Origin: Serinus canaria
Lineage: Eukaryota > Chordata > Aves > Passeriformes > Fringillidae
Direction of reading: 5' to 3'
NCBI RefSeq assembly: GCF_022539315.1
Contig: NC_066313.1
Span: 39,717,059-39,781,058 of the forward strand
Length of the DNA: 64,000 bases
How positions within the stretch are numbered: the first letter of the stretch is position 1; the number at the start of each line of letters is the position of its first letter. Positions 12,700 to 33,050 of this stretch are shown one piece after another. The notes under the pieces were generated by a model. It ran no database searches. It saw only the letters and a program-made list of their open reading frames with translations, and was not told the DNA's origin. Both the position numbers and the translations under genes were made by a program.

Positions 12700-15600
12700 C
12701 ATGCAAAACAAGAGTTTTACCATAAAACAGATCAGTGCTGTCTTTCATCCGGTTCCACCCTTGTGCAGGTTTTGCAACATGGAAATATGATTAATGAGAA
12801 GATAATAGACCTGTAATTATTTTTAATGAATTTATTAACCTGTTAATTGTTAAAACGTAGCCTTACTCTCCAAAACTTAAGGCATATCTCTTTAATGTTT
12901 TCTATTCAAAGGTAATATTGATTTCAGAAGGGTGGTTAAAGTACCTAAAGGGACAAATAATCAGAGAATGTTACACGACTGTAGACTACAAACTGAAAAT
13001 CAATCTTCTAGGGTTTTTTTCAGGGGGTTTTATACTTTTTGGTTTTTGAAGGCTGTTATAGTGCCACTGTCTTTCCCTTTCGTAGAGTTCTGTGAGTGCT
13101 CTAACTCCTTGCTTGATGAAGCAATATTTTGTTTATGCAGTTTTTTGAAAACAGTTTGCACATGGATGAAATGATCTTTTTTTCTGCAGGAAAATGTTAA
13201 ATTAACACAAATAAATGAAAACACTTTTCCCAGCATATATAAAAATTATAAAGAGCCAAGAGGTTTTCATGCTACTTTTATTCAGCAGTTTTTCCAGTGT
13301 TCTCAGAGAATTGCCCAAAGACTTTATTTCACATTCTCCTTCTTTGATACTTACTATAAGATCCTAAAAATCACTGAGGTTTTCTGGATCAAACTGTTTG
13401 GTGGTTGTCCTTGTCAGAGAGAGGTTCCTCTGTTCTCCCTTTCTGCCATTGGTGCAGGAACTGCTGAGACTCAACAGCAGGCCCACTCTAGACTGGGTCA
13501 ATTTTTCCTCCATGCCCAATCACACCCTCCATGCACTACCACAGATGAGGACAAAGCAGTGGGGATGGGAGTCCTCAAGAGAGATGTTCAGTCTTAAATA
13601 TCCCAGACTTCTGTGTGGGGCTGACACAGGATTTTGGGTAAGCCTGCAGCACTGAGGAGCAGGTGAGACTTTGAATGTGCAGAGAGATAAACTCCCTCCC
13701 ACAGAGCTGCTGGGATAATAGAGATGTGAAAGGAGAGTTTATAAATGTATCATACACTTGAGGTGTTTGCTGGAATTATTTCCTGCTGAAGAGCACTGTG
13801 TTGGTACCAGAAGGATCCCCAGAGCACAGCATGCCTGTGGCCATCCACAGGCAGGAGTTGAGGGATGGCTGGGTCTGGGCAGCTGAAGCAGCAAGACAAG
13901 GCTGGTGGGACTCCACAAGGGTTATCTGGTCACTGAGGACTGGATTCCTACCCTAGGAGCAGACATCTACCCCAGGCATTTCCATTAGGGAGAGAACCCC
14001 TGCCTAGTCCTGGAAGGAGATGGACAGGCTCAGGGAATGACCCAGAAACAGACCAGCTGAGTCAAGGGGAAAAAATCCCCAGAGGGAACTTTTGGTAATG
14101 ACTCCACTCACACAGATATGTGAGGTGTACCAGAGTGGGTGAGATGAATCCAAAACTTGGTGCAGAGCTCTCCTGTGCAGCTTACACACTGACAGTACTT
14201 CTCTGCAGAAATAGCTTCTGGAACTTACAGCCCCCTACAGCCTTACAACTCTTTTTTCTCCTCCCTCACTGTCTCCATGTGTACTAGAAGGAAGAAGTAA
14301 CTTTCCAGCCTGTAGTAATTAAATTTTCATCACTCATCTTTCTCTCTAATGAGAGGGCTACTAAAAGGCAGCAAAACCCTCTAGGAAGGTATGAATGAAA
14401 TTTATATAGTTTTCTGATTATCAGCTTTCCCAAGCTTCTGCTACTCTGTCAGCCCTCTTTCTCACTTTTCTGGATACTATTCCTTATTTCTCTCAAGAGA
14501 TCAATCACCTAGAATATGCTGTATAAAGAAAATTCCATAATCACAAAGACTTTCTTTGATGTCTGTCACCTCTTTGAGGTGACTTTACCTAGAAGTAGCA
14601 CAATATATGATGTCAGTCTCTGGTTTTAACTTAAAGAAGTCAGTGTGAAAATTACTATGCTCTCCTTTATACAACCTGTAAAATTGTCTGGATAAGCTCC
14701 TAGGATTGCCCTCCCTCTTCTGGACTTAATCTTCTGCCGTGGATGCATTCCCATGGTCCCATCCTAAGACATATAACACAATATGTTTGTTGTTATTATT
14801 ATTAACCTTAACAGAAAAGTTACTGCTAATTCACAGTTTATATATCTTAAAACTAACAATGTAGTATAGACAAAAGAAAATATCCTCTCATAGAGCCTCA
14901 ATAAGATGAAACTAAGTTGTGTTGTTGTGCAAAGACAAGGGCTTAATTACTCAGAGCTTGAAATGGCTCCTCTCTGCTGCCTTGTGTACCCTCAGTGTCC
15001 TGGCCAGGCTGAACTCTGGTAGCAGTGTAGGACTCCTGGCCAAGCCCTGGGAGAGCAGGTCTGTGCAGGGGAAGCTTCTGAGCTGTAAAACTGCAGCTTC
15101 AGCCTGAGCTGCCACCAGCATTGCCTAACACAGTGCCTTTGGCACCTCCTTCCTGGCTGTGCTGCAAACCCTCAGACCTGGCAGCACAAACCTGGCCTCA
15201 AAAATCTCTTATTGCTGACAAAGTGTGACCTACTTCTGGCTTTTATATAACAGTTGTGGGTCCCCAGCATGGCAATGCTGATTCCCTGGCAGCATTCAGT
15301 GCTCCAGTTCCAGTCAACTTGCACATGGGTCACCCTCGCTCTCTGTCAGTGAAGTCATTCAGGGATTTTTGAGATTTCATGTGCAAGAGGTTTGGTCTAG
15401 GTCAACTGTTGTCGCAATCAAGAATTTTAGATGTAACAGGTTGTATTTTGGGACTCTAATTTGCATGCCTGCTCTTGGATTCCAAGCAAAGTTCCTATTC
15501 ATACAGGACAAGTACTTGAAATTACGTTTGTGGATAAATTTCCCCTGCTGGCACCCAAGAGGTCTTTAATTCTAGCAATAATTTATGAGTTATGACAAAA

Positions 15601-16640
15601 TCATGGTTACAAGAAATATTCTCTTTTTCCCTGCTCCAGCTTTCCTGCTTCCGATGTTTCCAACATCATCTGAGCTACATCTTCCATTTACCAGGAATTT
15701 CATGGCTTTTCCCAAATTGAAAGTAGTGCTGTTTCATTTCAAAGTTTAAGACATTAGCAAAGCAAAAATACAGACAGAAATTCCATGACTGACACATCTC
15801 ACTAGTCCCCTTGTCTACGTGAAACCCATGGCATGTGTTCATCCGTTTCTGCTCCGGGCTACATTTTTCTTCACAGCTAAGTAAATATCACTCATTTTTC
15901 AGATATTGTGAGTTTAAGCCACTTAATACTCAAAGGTGGAGGGAGTATTTTAATTTTGCTGTTTCCTGGATGTCATTACTAACCTTATGCAGGAGAAATA
16001 CTTTAATCTAATGTGAGTCAGTGTAAACACCAACAATGTTCTGCTTTACTGCTGCTGAAATGTTTCTTTTGGTTCCTCCCAAACGACTTTCAAGTCTCAG
16101 ACAGCAACCAGAGCCTAAAGGCCTGATTTCTGAAGGTAGCCTTCACATACAAGAAGGCATCTATTTAGGATATCAAAGTATGGAGGCGTTTTTATAAACA
16201 AAAGGAATTAAGCCCGTTAATTATGCACAAAATGAACTCACAAGCACCCTGCCTAAGCCTGGAGGCATCTAAAGTCCTTGGAATGAAGTTTGTTCAGGAT
16301 AGGCTATGTACAGAGCAAGAGCTGTTGGGAAAGACACTGGGAGATGTTGGGGCAACACCAGTTTTCCTGTGTCTCTGCCCTGCCTGGACTGCTGCCAGGT
16401 GAGCTCAGCCACTTTTCAGTCCCTGACTCTGCCATGGTGATCTGCTGCCCTTGTGGCAATGCTGAACTCTTGTGTCCCTGCTCGACACAACAGTAGGGAC
16501 TGTTGTTAATAGTTGTTAAAAGCAACTTTTAAGTCATGGACTGATTATTAATGTAGGTTGGTTTTAAACCTGGCTTTAGAAGTACTTAGAGCATATCTAG
16601 CATGGCACAAAACATGCATGGGGTGACATGCCAGAGATGA
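12700..16640. other. Spacer upstream of gene A, no gene seen
   Basis: Beyond the gene A promoter no exon, RNA gene or clear repeat was recognised. Open frames of 60-85 codons are scattered on both strands without homology or matched splice sites. Isolated AP-1 heptamers occur at 14058-14064 and 16014-16020, about the frequency expected by chance. Confidence 0.5.
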
Positions 16641-16648
16641 GATATTCC

Positions 16649-16775
16649 AAGATCATAAAATTATAGAATTTTTAGGGCAGAAAGGACTTTAAGGATAATC
16701 TCGTTCCAGCCCACCTGTGACAGGCTGGGACACCTTCCACTAGACCAAGTTGCTCAAAGGTCCCTCCAGCCCAGC
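16649..16775 (-). mobile_element. CR1 LINE fragment, 3' end, reverse orientation
   Basis: The plus strand carries degenerate TATAGAATTTTTAGGGCAG, then TCTCGTTCCAGCCCACC and ACACCTTCCACTAGACCA, the standard complement of CR1 3' sequence. It is diverged and 5' truncated. It lies in the spacer between genes A and B. Confidence 0.85.
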
Positions 16776-17957
16776 ATCATTTCTCCTGCCTTTCTTTGAT
16801 CTTGTCTGTGAGCACAGTGGGTCTGTGGGTGCCCTGGGACACACATGGCTTCACTGGCCCACATGGATGGGGGACAGGTGGTAGTATGTCTTTGATCAGA
16901 TGTCTGAGACAACTGCCCTGTGCAGGGCAGGAGCAAATTTTGCCTCTGCCTAATGGGGTTTGAGCTGTGGCAATTGGAATACTGTCCTTGTCAGATGTTC
17001 CCAGCCTCTCTTTCTGCCTTTGCCAATTTTGTAGGAGAAAGATTAATAGCCAATTGACTTCCTTGCACAATCACATCATCATATCAGTGTTGTAAGAGAT
17101 GGGATCAAATCCCTTCACAGAGAGGATGGACTACAGCCAAGCTCTCTTAAAGCCCAAGGAGTGTTTAAAATAATTGAGCTATTGCCCTGTAAGCAGGACC
17201 CAAACAAGGAGGAAGCAGGTGTGTCTCACCACTCATCCTCTGGAGTATTCATCTGTGGTAGTTACATAAAAATCTTTAGGTTTTTTCCTTATTATTTTGG
17301 CTTGTGTGCCTGGAAAATGATTCTTGTTTCTGGTTTGCTGTCAAGCATTGTGAGGTGGACTGCCAGCCCTGTCTCCATTTCCATGGCACATGGTTACAGC
17401 TCAGGAGGGCTAATCCACTGACTACCTGTGACCCTGTGATCATATCTCCATCACTTCCCACCCTGCCTGCATGCTACTTCCATCCCCAAACTGGACACTT
17501 ACCCTTCTTTCTGGTTGTTCATATCCTGCTGTACCAATGACTCTGTCCATTAAAACCACCCCCAGTGGCACTGGTGCACTGGTCCTCTCAGCCCATGTTC
17601 CCATCCACCTGTCCCCACCCTGCCTTGATCCCTTTGTCCCTGTGCCAAGGCTCATGGCATGCCGCAGACTCCAGTCTCTCCCTTCACACACTCTTGTGTA
17701 GGATCTCCTCTTACCTTTTATGCCTCCCCCACATTGTACCTGAGCACCTTGTTTCCCCCCTTTGTCACCTGGGCAATTTCTAATTGCCTGCCAGAGCTGC
17801 CCTTCCACTTCTTTTTAACTTTCCTCCCACAGGCACTGAGCTCTGCTGAAAATGCTGATGGAACCTGGTGCCATTCAGCTTGTGTGTGGTTGGTCAGATG
17901 CCTTGTCTCCAGTGGACTGAATCAGGACACAAGAACCGCTGAACTCAAGCAAAATAC
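16776..17957. other. GC-richer spacer between the CR1 fragment and the gene B 3' end
   Basis: Several overlapping open frames up to 122 codons occur on both strands at 17440-17991, but none resembles a known protein and their overlap on both strands points to base composition. The plus strand is pyrimidine-rich at 17440-17850. No feature is called. Confidence 0.45.
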
Positions 17958-17963
17958 TTTATT
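17958..17963 (-). promoter_or_regulatory. Probable poly(A) signal of gene B
   Basis: AATAAA on the minus strand, about 210 nt past the stop codon at 18173. This gives a short 3' UTR of roughly 230 nt. It is a plausible distance for this family, but usage is inferred. Confidence 0.5.
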
Positions 17964-18172
17964 TCTCAAAAACAACTTGATTAATAAATAGTTGGAGAGC
18001 TAAAATAAATTAAAACTGTACATTAGGTTTTACATTTTAAAGGTTTTAAATTAGAATTGCCAAAGGCCATTTCAGACTCAGGTGCACAGGAATGGCTGAA
18101 TAACACTGTTTAAAATCAAGAAACATGAAAAGCTCTTTCTGGTACAAATATCTGTACCATCACTTAACATTT

Positions 18173-24361
<6,189 letters not shown>

Positions 24362-24445
24362 CTTTGTCTCCCTGTCCTACCAGCCCTTGCTAGAAGATCT
24401 CTCAATTTCTTTGTCCTCTGTCTAGGACGCACCAGTGTTTCACTA

Positions 24446-24491
24446 TTTATATCAGTGCTGTGCTTGCTAAAGTCAATAATGGCATGACTCA
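24446..24491 (-). promoter_or_regulatory. Gene B core promoter: TATA box and AP-1 site
   Basis: The minus strand has TATAAATAG starting at 24451, 85 bp before the ATG at 24361. A perfect AP-1 heptamer (TGACTCA on the plus strand) lies at 24485-24491. The arrangement matches the other two genes of the array, which supports the exon 1 assignment. Transcription start is inferred near 24420. Confidence 0.75.
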
Positions 24492-24499
24492 GCCTATAA

Positions 24500-27400
24500 C
24501 ATCCTCTGATTTTCCACACAAACGCAGAAAACAAATTTGGGTTTAGAAGCAAGGAAACGCATGACAGTTTACCTTGCCCAAAACCCCCTGATTTCGCAAT
24601 CATATTATTGGACAGTATGTTGTTTTTTTCTTCATTCCTAAATTGGTCTGGTCAAAAACTACCCCGTTTTTCAGAGGTGCTGGAGTGACCTGGCTCTTTG
24701 TGAGGGTCAAAAATCTGTAATTCTTCACAGTGCTTGAGAAGGGACCTCCAGAAACTGCCTTCAGTTTTCTCGAAGTGGCTTGCATTCAGGACCTCAACAT
24801 GCCAGGGAAAAAACCCTTCCTTTAGCCCATCTTGTACCTGATAATTTTTGTGACATAGCCAATTATACAAAAAACTCATTTTTTTTTTCTCGGACTTGAC
24901 ATCCCAGCATTGTTACAGAACCATTATTTGTGCTGCTATCTGGTTCATGTAACCATGGATCTATGGCCTCATCCCCTTTCTCCCTCACACCACAAAGTAG
25001 AAGTCTCAGGAGAGTACCCCAGACAATATATCCTGGTCTACATGGCCTATTAGCCAAGGGTAGTTTCACAACGAAAGAAGAAATGGCAGAAATCTCCCTA
25101 CAGAACTACAGGCAGCTTTGGGATAAAGGGTCTTCAGCAGAACCTTTTAATAAACTTCTCCAACATCAGATGGAAGGTGATGAGTATTTGTGCCATACTT
25201 TCCACGCTTCCCATTTTGCCAGAAGTCCTACATTCAGTTCCTCTGCCCTTTTCTGTACCTGGTGCACTGCACCCTGTGGGGGGATTGCAGAACCACTGTC
25301 TCTTGGTGACTGACACTCGGTGACTATTGGCCATCATTTCTGAGACATCCATCTTTGGAAACAGAATTCTCCTGTGTTGACTTAATACCCACATGCAAGT
25401 TCAAAAGAAGAAACATGAGCTAAAAATAGTCCACTTCTCTTTGAACAGGAGAAAAATAAGAGAAAAGGAACCACTTCTCCAGTGAGAAAAAACATATTGG
25501 AGACTTCATGAAAACAACCCTAGCACCACAGCAGCTGAGCTCTGCAGTCTGCAAAGCGGCCTGGGGAAGGGCATGGCCTCCTTCCAAAGGAAACTGGAGT
25601 TGAACAGCCTGGCTGGAGTCAGGTCACATTGTGTGTGACCCAGGTCAGAGCCCAGGTTCCTAAACCACTTAGTGAAGTGGTACAAATGTTTATGTCTAAA
25701 GCTGAAGTAGGATGAGCCCGGCTTTGCCAATAGCCCAGTTTTGTTGTAACTGGGTCCTCCTGCTCCTCCCAGCCTGGCCAGTGCTCTTGCTGTTTACCTG
25801 TGCCCATCTGATACCAAGTGTGTCCTCAATAAACCAATTCAGAGGGCTGAAGCTACAGGAAACAACCCAGAAAAATAACCCCCGTCCCACTAAAAATAGT
25901 TTGATATTGAAGTTAGCAAATGCACTATCACTCTAAGGGGTGAGAAGAGTCTCCATGAAGGAGGGGTAGGATATCATGGATGGGAACAGTGGTGCAGAAA
26001 GGCAGCCAGGAAGGCTGAGAAGCTAGGGGAGAGAGGGTTTCTCTCTGCTGGTTGTGGAAGAGCATCCCAAGCTGCAATTTTTGGGTATGATGTTTGCATT
26101 TCCACATAGAACTCCAGACACAGAGCAGGAACAATTTAAGTCCTGTGTGTATCTCTGTGCCTGGCAGCCACAGCTTGCATATGGCACTTATCCTCGGCTG
26201 TCAGCAGAATGTTTTGTAAACACCCTGTTTGCTGTGTCCAGGGGCGAACCAGTCAGAGCATGAGATGCAGCACACCCAGTTGGCAAACATTTCAGGGAGC
26301 CTTTTTGGATGTTTAGGAAGATCATCTTTCTCTGTGACTTTTGCATGGCTGCCGATAGACATGTTGCATCTCCAGCTGTTGGTTTCCCCTTCCAGATCCT
26401 GTTGCCTGCATGCTCAAGCTGACATTTATGGAGTGGCTGGTGAGTGTCGGGAAGAAGAGCTGTATCTTGCCTTGGGTTTGGCAGCACAAGTAATGCAAAT
26501 TCACTGCTGAGAAGTCTGCATGGCTCTGAGATGTGTGAGCAAGTGTGATATTTACACATGGATCCAAGAGATGACTTGCCTTCTTACGCTGAACCCTAAG
26601 ATAGCAGTCTTAGTGTTCAAACAAATGTGGGTATTCAGTCCTGGGTTTAAGTATTGCAGGATAAAAACAGGAGCTGTATTGTGGCTTTAATCAGAAGTTT
26701 AAAGCGTTTGAAAATTGCAGTGAAGTTTTACTGGCAAAGACACAGCTCGAATTTGAATGGAGTGAGCTGAGCTGATATCTCACATGGCACTCTTGCCTTA
26801 CCTACAGGTCAATTAGTTGAGAAGTTCTGCTTCAGTGGTGCCCAAAATCACTTAACACGTGACAAGGCATGGAGCAGGTCAGCTGCCTGTTTCATGCCTT
26901 GGTCCCATAGGTAAAGAGATGCTGCTATTCCCATCCCAGTCCTGTGAAACTGATCCCTCCTTTGCCCTGAAGTCACTGTTGTCCTTCTGCTGGGTTGGAG
27001 ACCATGTAGATGTCAGGGGTGACTTGCCAGCTTGTGCAGCCAGAATGGGTCCAGGAATACTGCTCACTTCTTCCCTCAGCTCATCAGCACTCAGACTCAT
27101 TTGTCCCATATTGCCAGCAGCTAACCACCCACTAAGGGACAAGAGTGGGTGCTTTCCCAGGACGACCCCTGCAGTAGAACAGAGCATTTCGCCAAAAGCC
27201 TGCCAACATCAAGGCTAATATTCTTCCACCACAGAACTCTTTGTCCTCTGGCAGGGCAATTTGTATTATCCTGCAGGGTCTAATCCAAGTGCCAGGGTTT
27301 TTAGAGGATTTGTCAAACTTCTACCTGGAAATTTTGCCATTTCTTTTTTTTTTTTTTTTTTTTTTTTTTATTGAGACTTCATCCAGAAGTGTCATTCCAG

Positions 27401-30400
27401 TTCTGCTTGGCACTTTTGACTTATGGAAAGAAGTGGGAGGATACATAACACAGTTGTATAAACAATTGTCATTAACCCTATAAACAACAGCAAATTAAGT
27501 CAAAAGAAGCTTGAACTAACAACATACACACACACGCTATGATTTCATCTCCTAAACTTTTTAGAAGGATTTGTAGATGTCTTCTTTTCCACCTCCCCTT
27601 CACTCATGCTGTTTCTAAACTCTCCCTCTTTAACCTACTTGTGCCAAAGAAGCAGGATGTTTTATAAAGGTCTTGGACATGCCTGGACATGGAAGAAGCT
27701 GCTGGTTTCTTTCACTTAAATGAAATTTATACAAAGAAATTCTGAGACTTGAGGAACAATAACTGAATAGAAAAAAGACACAAGCCCTTTACATTATGAG
27801 GCAGTCTTTAATAAATAACAGCTGGATCATAGCATGTAAGTGGTTGGGGGAAGTAGGCAAGCAGAAAATTTGTGACATGGAAAAAGGAAGGTCTGCTATT
27901 AAAAGACTCAGAAAAACCAGAGAATATTTACTGAAAATGAAACTTTCAATCTCTTTCTACAAGACAGTATTTTGAGAGTATTAAAACTGAGCCTGAAAAA
28001 GGTATTGACTTGAATTTAATGATTTTTCTTGTATACTTCTACATATTTCCATATACTTCCATTTTTCAGTGGAATCTCTTCATCCTGCTTTTCTAACTCA
28101 CAGCTTTTAATATTAATAATATCTGTCACTTTTCTACTTCATCTAAGCATTTTGTCCAAGTTCCGTAGCAAACTAAGAGATGGCATGGAGGGGGAGACTC
28201 AAGAGCTGATCTTAATTACACAGGAATTTAGAGATTTTTGATGTCTGTATCCTTGAGTATTAGCAATAACAAAGGTGAAATCACTTCCGTATTTGTATTT
28301 TGTATATAAACAAGTTTCTTAAGCTGCATGTCATTTCCTCTCAGCAATGTCTGACTTGGTAGCTTAGAAGGCAAGGTCACAGAATGATTGCATTGGTGTT
28401 ATATTATCCATCAGTATATAAGAGGTGTGACAGAACCCAATGCCCAAGAACTCTGGGGTTTGCAGGAACTAAACTGGAATATGAAAGTTGGACATAGTAG
28501 CACCCTTATTTCATATGTGGCAAAGTATTGGGGTCATACTCTGAATATGGACATGGTCTGAGCAGTGGGCGTGACAGGAAGCGCTGTGGTTGTGATACAC
28601 AATTAATTCACTGTTTCCTCTTTGCCGTTCTGGCCCCTGAGAGTCAGGCTGTCACACCAAACCACTGAGGTACCTGAAATGTGGGCAGGATCCTGCCTTT
28701 CCTTCTGAAGGGGATGGCCAGTAAAATGTTACACTTCTCTTTCCTCCTATGCACATTCTTTTATGGTCAAGGACCTGTGTGATTCTTATTCTCGTATAAA
28801 GGATATGAATAAGCTGCCAGGTCTCTAGTTGTTAATTAGGGTGATGTGTTTTTAGACTCAAGAAGATTTACTGTAGTATTTTGGTTGTGTAGAGCAGAAG
28901 ACAAGTCCACAGAAGATGATTTCTGATGTGTGGTTGGTCATCTCATCTCTTCAAAACTGCTTAAACACTTGGCTTTGTTAAGTCCATCAGCCATATTGTT
29001 ATTATATTACATGCCAATGTTATATTAACTTCACTGCAATGCTTTGAACTAAATATTAGGAAGAGGTAGGGAACTTTGCCATGTAAAGAATCTCCTAACT
29101 TTTCTGGAATTTCTTTTGATGATGTGGACTGGAAAAAGCTGATAGCTTTTATAATTTGACTTGGCAGCCCTTAGGTACTTAGCCAGCTCACCATCATGAA
29201 ACAAAAGACACCACCTTGAGAAGCCAGAGTTCTCTGTCCAAAAACTGACCTGAGGAAGAAGAGTAAGGAAGCACTCTAGGAAACAGTCTGCCATCCTGCT
29301 CTCATATGTCATGGTCATAATTTGAAAATTATGTAATCAACTACTGGCAGTCATTTTATATAGAGATCTACATTGATCCTTAAGTAGCTGCCAGTGGAAC
29401 AGGAGTACCAAACATAAACTTTACCTCCATTACTTATCTTCTTTATCTGGAGACCAACATCATTTGTGCAATCAATCCTTTCTATATTTTGATGTATAAA
29501 GTGGCCATACCCACCTTAGAGCCGCATCTGCTCAGAGGAAACCTGCACCCACAAAGGTTTCACTTAGCAGAAGAAGGTCTTTGAACAATGTGATGAATAG
29601 GGAGATCTTTAGATGCTAGCATAGAAAAACAAGTTGTAATTTATCAGCTTTGTAATAAAATTGACAATTGAATGTTTTAGTGATGTTCTAAGACAAAAAG
29701 ACACAAAGCAGAGGGCAATTGCCAAATATAAGAACCAAAAGAATTGTATACTAATTGTACATCTAAAAGATGAAAAATATTTATTGAGTTTAAACTCTTG
29801 TAAATAAAAAGGCTAGTCAACATCTCAAACCACTCCTTTAAAGATGCTGACTGGTGAAGTTGCCGTTATTGTGCATTTGTGGAAATGCTAAGTTAAAAGT
29901 AAGTAATTTACTTTTTACATCTCTTTTACTCCTGCATACCAAAGAATATTCTTATTTTGAATACTAGCTCAAGTAATCAAATACCACAGTTAACACAATA
30001 AACTGCCTTAGAACATAACTTCAAAATGTTTTTGACTTAAAAAAAGATGCATTTTAATAAATATCACAAGTATTAAATTCACAATCCATTTAATTTATAT
30101 GGAAAAATTTACCTTGGACATATGATTCTAGTAGTTAACAGAGAACCACTTGTGATCTCAAGAATGCAGAGCCAGGACAAAGCACAGATATGAAATTCCT
30201 AACTAATATGTTAGTAAGACACTTTCCAGCAGTGGCTTCCTCCAGCTCACCACTATGTGCCTGCACAGGGATTGCGGAATATCTAGCTAAGGTATTCAAA
30301 TGAATTCATGTTACCTCGTCCATGATAAGTTGAATTGTAAAACCTTTAAAACTTTAATTGCTAATTAAATGCAAGTGATCTGAGTGAAGTGTGTCAGGGA

Positions 30401-32900
30401 GGGATGGGCTCTGCTGAGGAGCAGAGGAAGAGGCTTCTGGGCAGCAGTTTCTCCAGCTGTCACTGCTGAGGATGGCACATGGGCCAAGCTTGCATGTGCA
30501 GTCATGAACATGGACAGGGATTAGGTTTCAGATAATAAATTAAATTACTTTTTCATGCTCACAATGTTCTCAAGGAATTGGACTCACATGACTTAATTGG
30601 AAATGATTATCCAGTGGCCTCCAGCTAATTAAAAAACACAAGACAGGCTCATCAGGATGTTGCTTCACTACAGTTTTGTAAGACTTGATCACAGCCTTTT
30701 CTCTCCAAAATGCCTTAGGATATTACTTCACATGCTAAAGACATGCTAAACTGTTCCCAGATCTAAGAGAAGTTCTTCAGGTGTATGTGAGCAGAAGGAA
30801 GTGCTGTGGGTTATCATGGAGTTTGAGGAATGAAGTAATAGGCAGCTAATTCAGAATGACTGATTTTTCCCTAGATCATGCATTTACAAGACACACAGGG
30901 CTTGTCAGTGCATCTCCTCTGCCCTTCCTGTAAACACTTCATCACAAACCCAGTATGATTTCCAGACCATAGGTGAACTTCTTGCAGAGGAAGGCAGTTC
31001 ATCCTTCCTGTGCCATGTACTCTCTCAGGAGCTGGCTGGGGTAAATTAAGGGAAGCTTACACAAGGTCTTTGACAGATGTGTTGGACACCAAATCACACG
31101 GCTGTGCTCAATACCAAAACCCTTAACACACACACAATTAGGGCACATCATGCCCTCCCAGTCACTATCACTGGTCAAAACTTGTCTTTTTTTTTCCCAG
31201 CAATAACTATAATATTATTTATTTTCCCAGGGAAATTTTCGTTTGCCTTACCTGTATCTTAGGAGCAGTTTGCTCAGCCCCACGTATGGCAACCATCTTT
31301 CTCTACAGACATTACGTAATACACCAGTGGCTAAACTATAAAACAATAATTTCATATTGCATTTTATTCTAAAGTCATCTGCTTCTCTTTCAAACCTACA
31401 AAAATTATTTTTACTGGCATGAACATTTTGCTATCTAGTAAGGGTTTCTTTTATCTACGCAATTTAGTAAATAGATACCTGCAACATCAAAAATTAGGAG
31501 ATTCAGTTTGATTAATAGGTCAAATGTCAAAAGGCTGTGGGTTATTGAATATACTTTACAATATTTTTTTCATAATTTATTTTCCTAAAGTGGTTACTCA
31601 TCTTTGGACTTGCACTGCAAAATACAGACTTAGAATTGTCCAAGGTGACACAGCATTATTCTTTCAAACACTGTAATTCTCAAAGGACCTACACTATAGG
31701 GAATTTGTCTTTGCAGTATCCAAATTTTATTTTTTCAGGTCTGGGATGCTGCATAAAATGGATCATTAGTTCATTTCTCTAACATCTGTGTCATATAGTC
31801 TCTCCTTATTCTACTTGAGAACACAAATGATATTTGTGAAGCAATGAAAAAGGCAACAAAATAGACAGAGATATTATCATTCTATTCACAGAACATGGAA
31901 AAAGAATAGAGGGAATAATTGTTTTTGTTGTCCAGGTATTATTAATGTTAATTGAAGACCTCCAGTGAAAGGAAAGCAGGAACATTTTAAACCTTGATTT
32001 CTTTTTAATCTGAAACCCCTCCTTCTTATGACCTGTCAACATTCACCAACTGACCAGGTTATCTTCCTTTATATTCCAGGAAAATGTAAAGAAATTTGTT
32101 CAGAAAACAGTTCATCCCAATACATCTGAAACCATCTTCTAATACAACATCTAGCAATTATTTCGATAGTTTATTTCTTCTGAAAAGAAGTATTGTGTAT
32201 AGTTTGTTCCCAAGTAATGCAAAGGAAGGACTTCTTGTCTCCTTTGATGATTCTTTGAGAACACACTCACTTGCCATTGTAGGATAAAATTAAGAAAAGC
32301 ATGATTAACATGAAATGTTGCTCATTTTATGTAAAGTGAGAAAGAATCTGGTGTGAGTTTCCTTTGGTGTTAATAGAGATTTCAGTGATGGAAGAGTGAA
32401 AAAATTCTCCTGTTGCAATAAGGGCTCAAACATGGCTCAATTGGAATAAAAATCATAGTTGGAAAAGAAAGTGAAATAAATTGCTGTCCATTTGGGAAAT
32501 TCCATTATATGGAATATGAGTTAAGCATGAATCTGTGTTAAAAGTAATCATACAAGACTCCTAAATTTTTAATAGAGAATTTTTCGTTATTTCTCAAACA
32601 TAATATGTTTGGCAACTCCTTGTTTTGCTTTGTTCCAACAACAAAATTTTCCTTTCCCTTAAAAATAAATAATTGTCAAAACCACTCAAAATTTCCCACA
32701 TTATGTTTTAGCTTTTCCAAACTTTTACGCTACTTATTACTTCACATGTTCAGAAACCATTTCCTGCTCAAAGCTGACAAATAAAGAGAAAGGGCTTATT
32801 TAAAAAAAATTTAAACCACATTAAGTTCAGAAGGTGTTGAGTAGTAAGAGCACTGAAAATATTAGTGCTGAAAACAGTTTTCCTCCTGAAGTTGGAAAAT
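24500..32900. other. Left part of the 24 kb spacer between gene B and MMP13
   Basis: No HExxH zinc motif, cysteine-switch sequence or hemopexin exon was found on either strand. Open frames up to 127 codons (24930-25313, 26188-26559) overlap others on the opposite strand and match nothing known. A T26 tract lies at 27344-27369. Confidence 0.5.
27344..27369. repeat. Poly(T) tract, 26 T
   Basis: An uninterrupted run of 26 T. It could be the A tail of a retroposed copy on the minus strand, but the sequence to its right matches no element I recognise. Confidence 0.9.
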
Positions 32901-32924
32901 TTTGATTTCTGGTTTTACACATTT

Positions 32925-33050
32925 TTTAATACTATTAAATTAAGACTACTACTATTAATACTATAGATATTATTACTGCTACTATTAATAGTAGCACTAC
33001 TACTGTTTAATACTATTAAATTAAGATCCAATCAAATATATATATATATT
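32925..33050. repeat. AT-rich block with 21-bp direct repeats and a (TA)n run
   Basis: A 21-bp sequence, TTTAATACTATTAAATTAAG plus A, occurs exactly at 32925-32945 and 33006-33026. Between them lie TACTAT/ATTAATAG trinucleotide-like units, including the hairpin CTACTATTAATAGTAG at 32979-32994. A (TA) run follows at 33036-33049. Confidence 0.8.

Noticed and set aside
17440..17991. Cluster of 70-122 codon frames on both strands
   Set aside because: Overlapping frames on opposite strands in C/T-rich DNA, with no homology. Composition effect.
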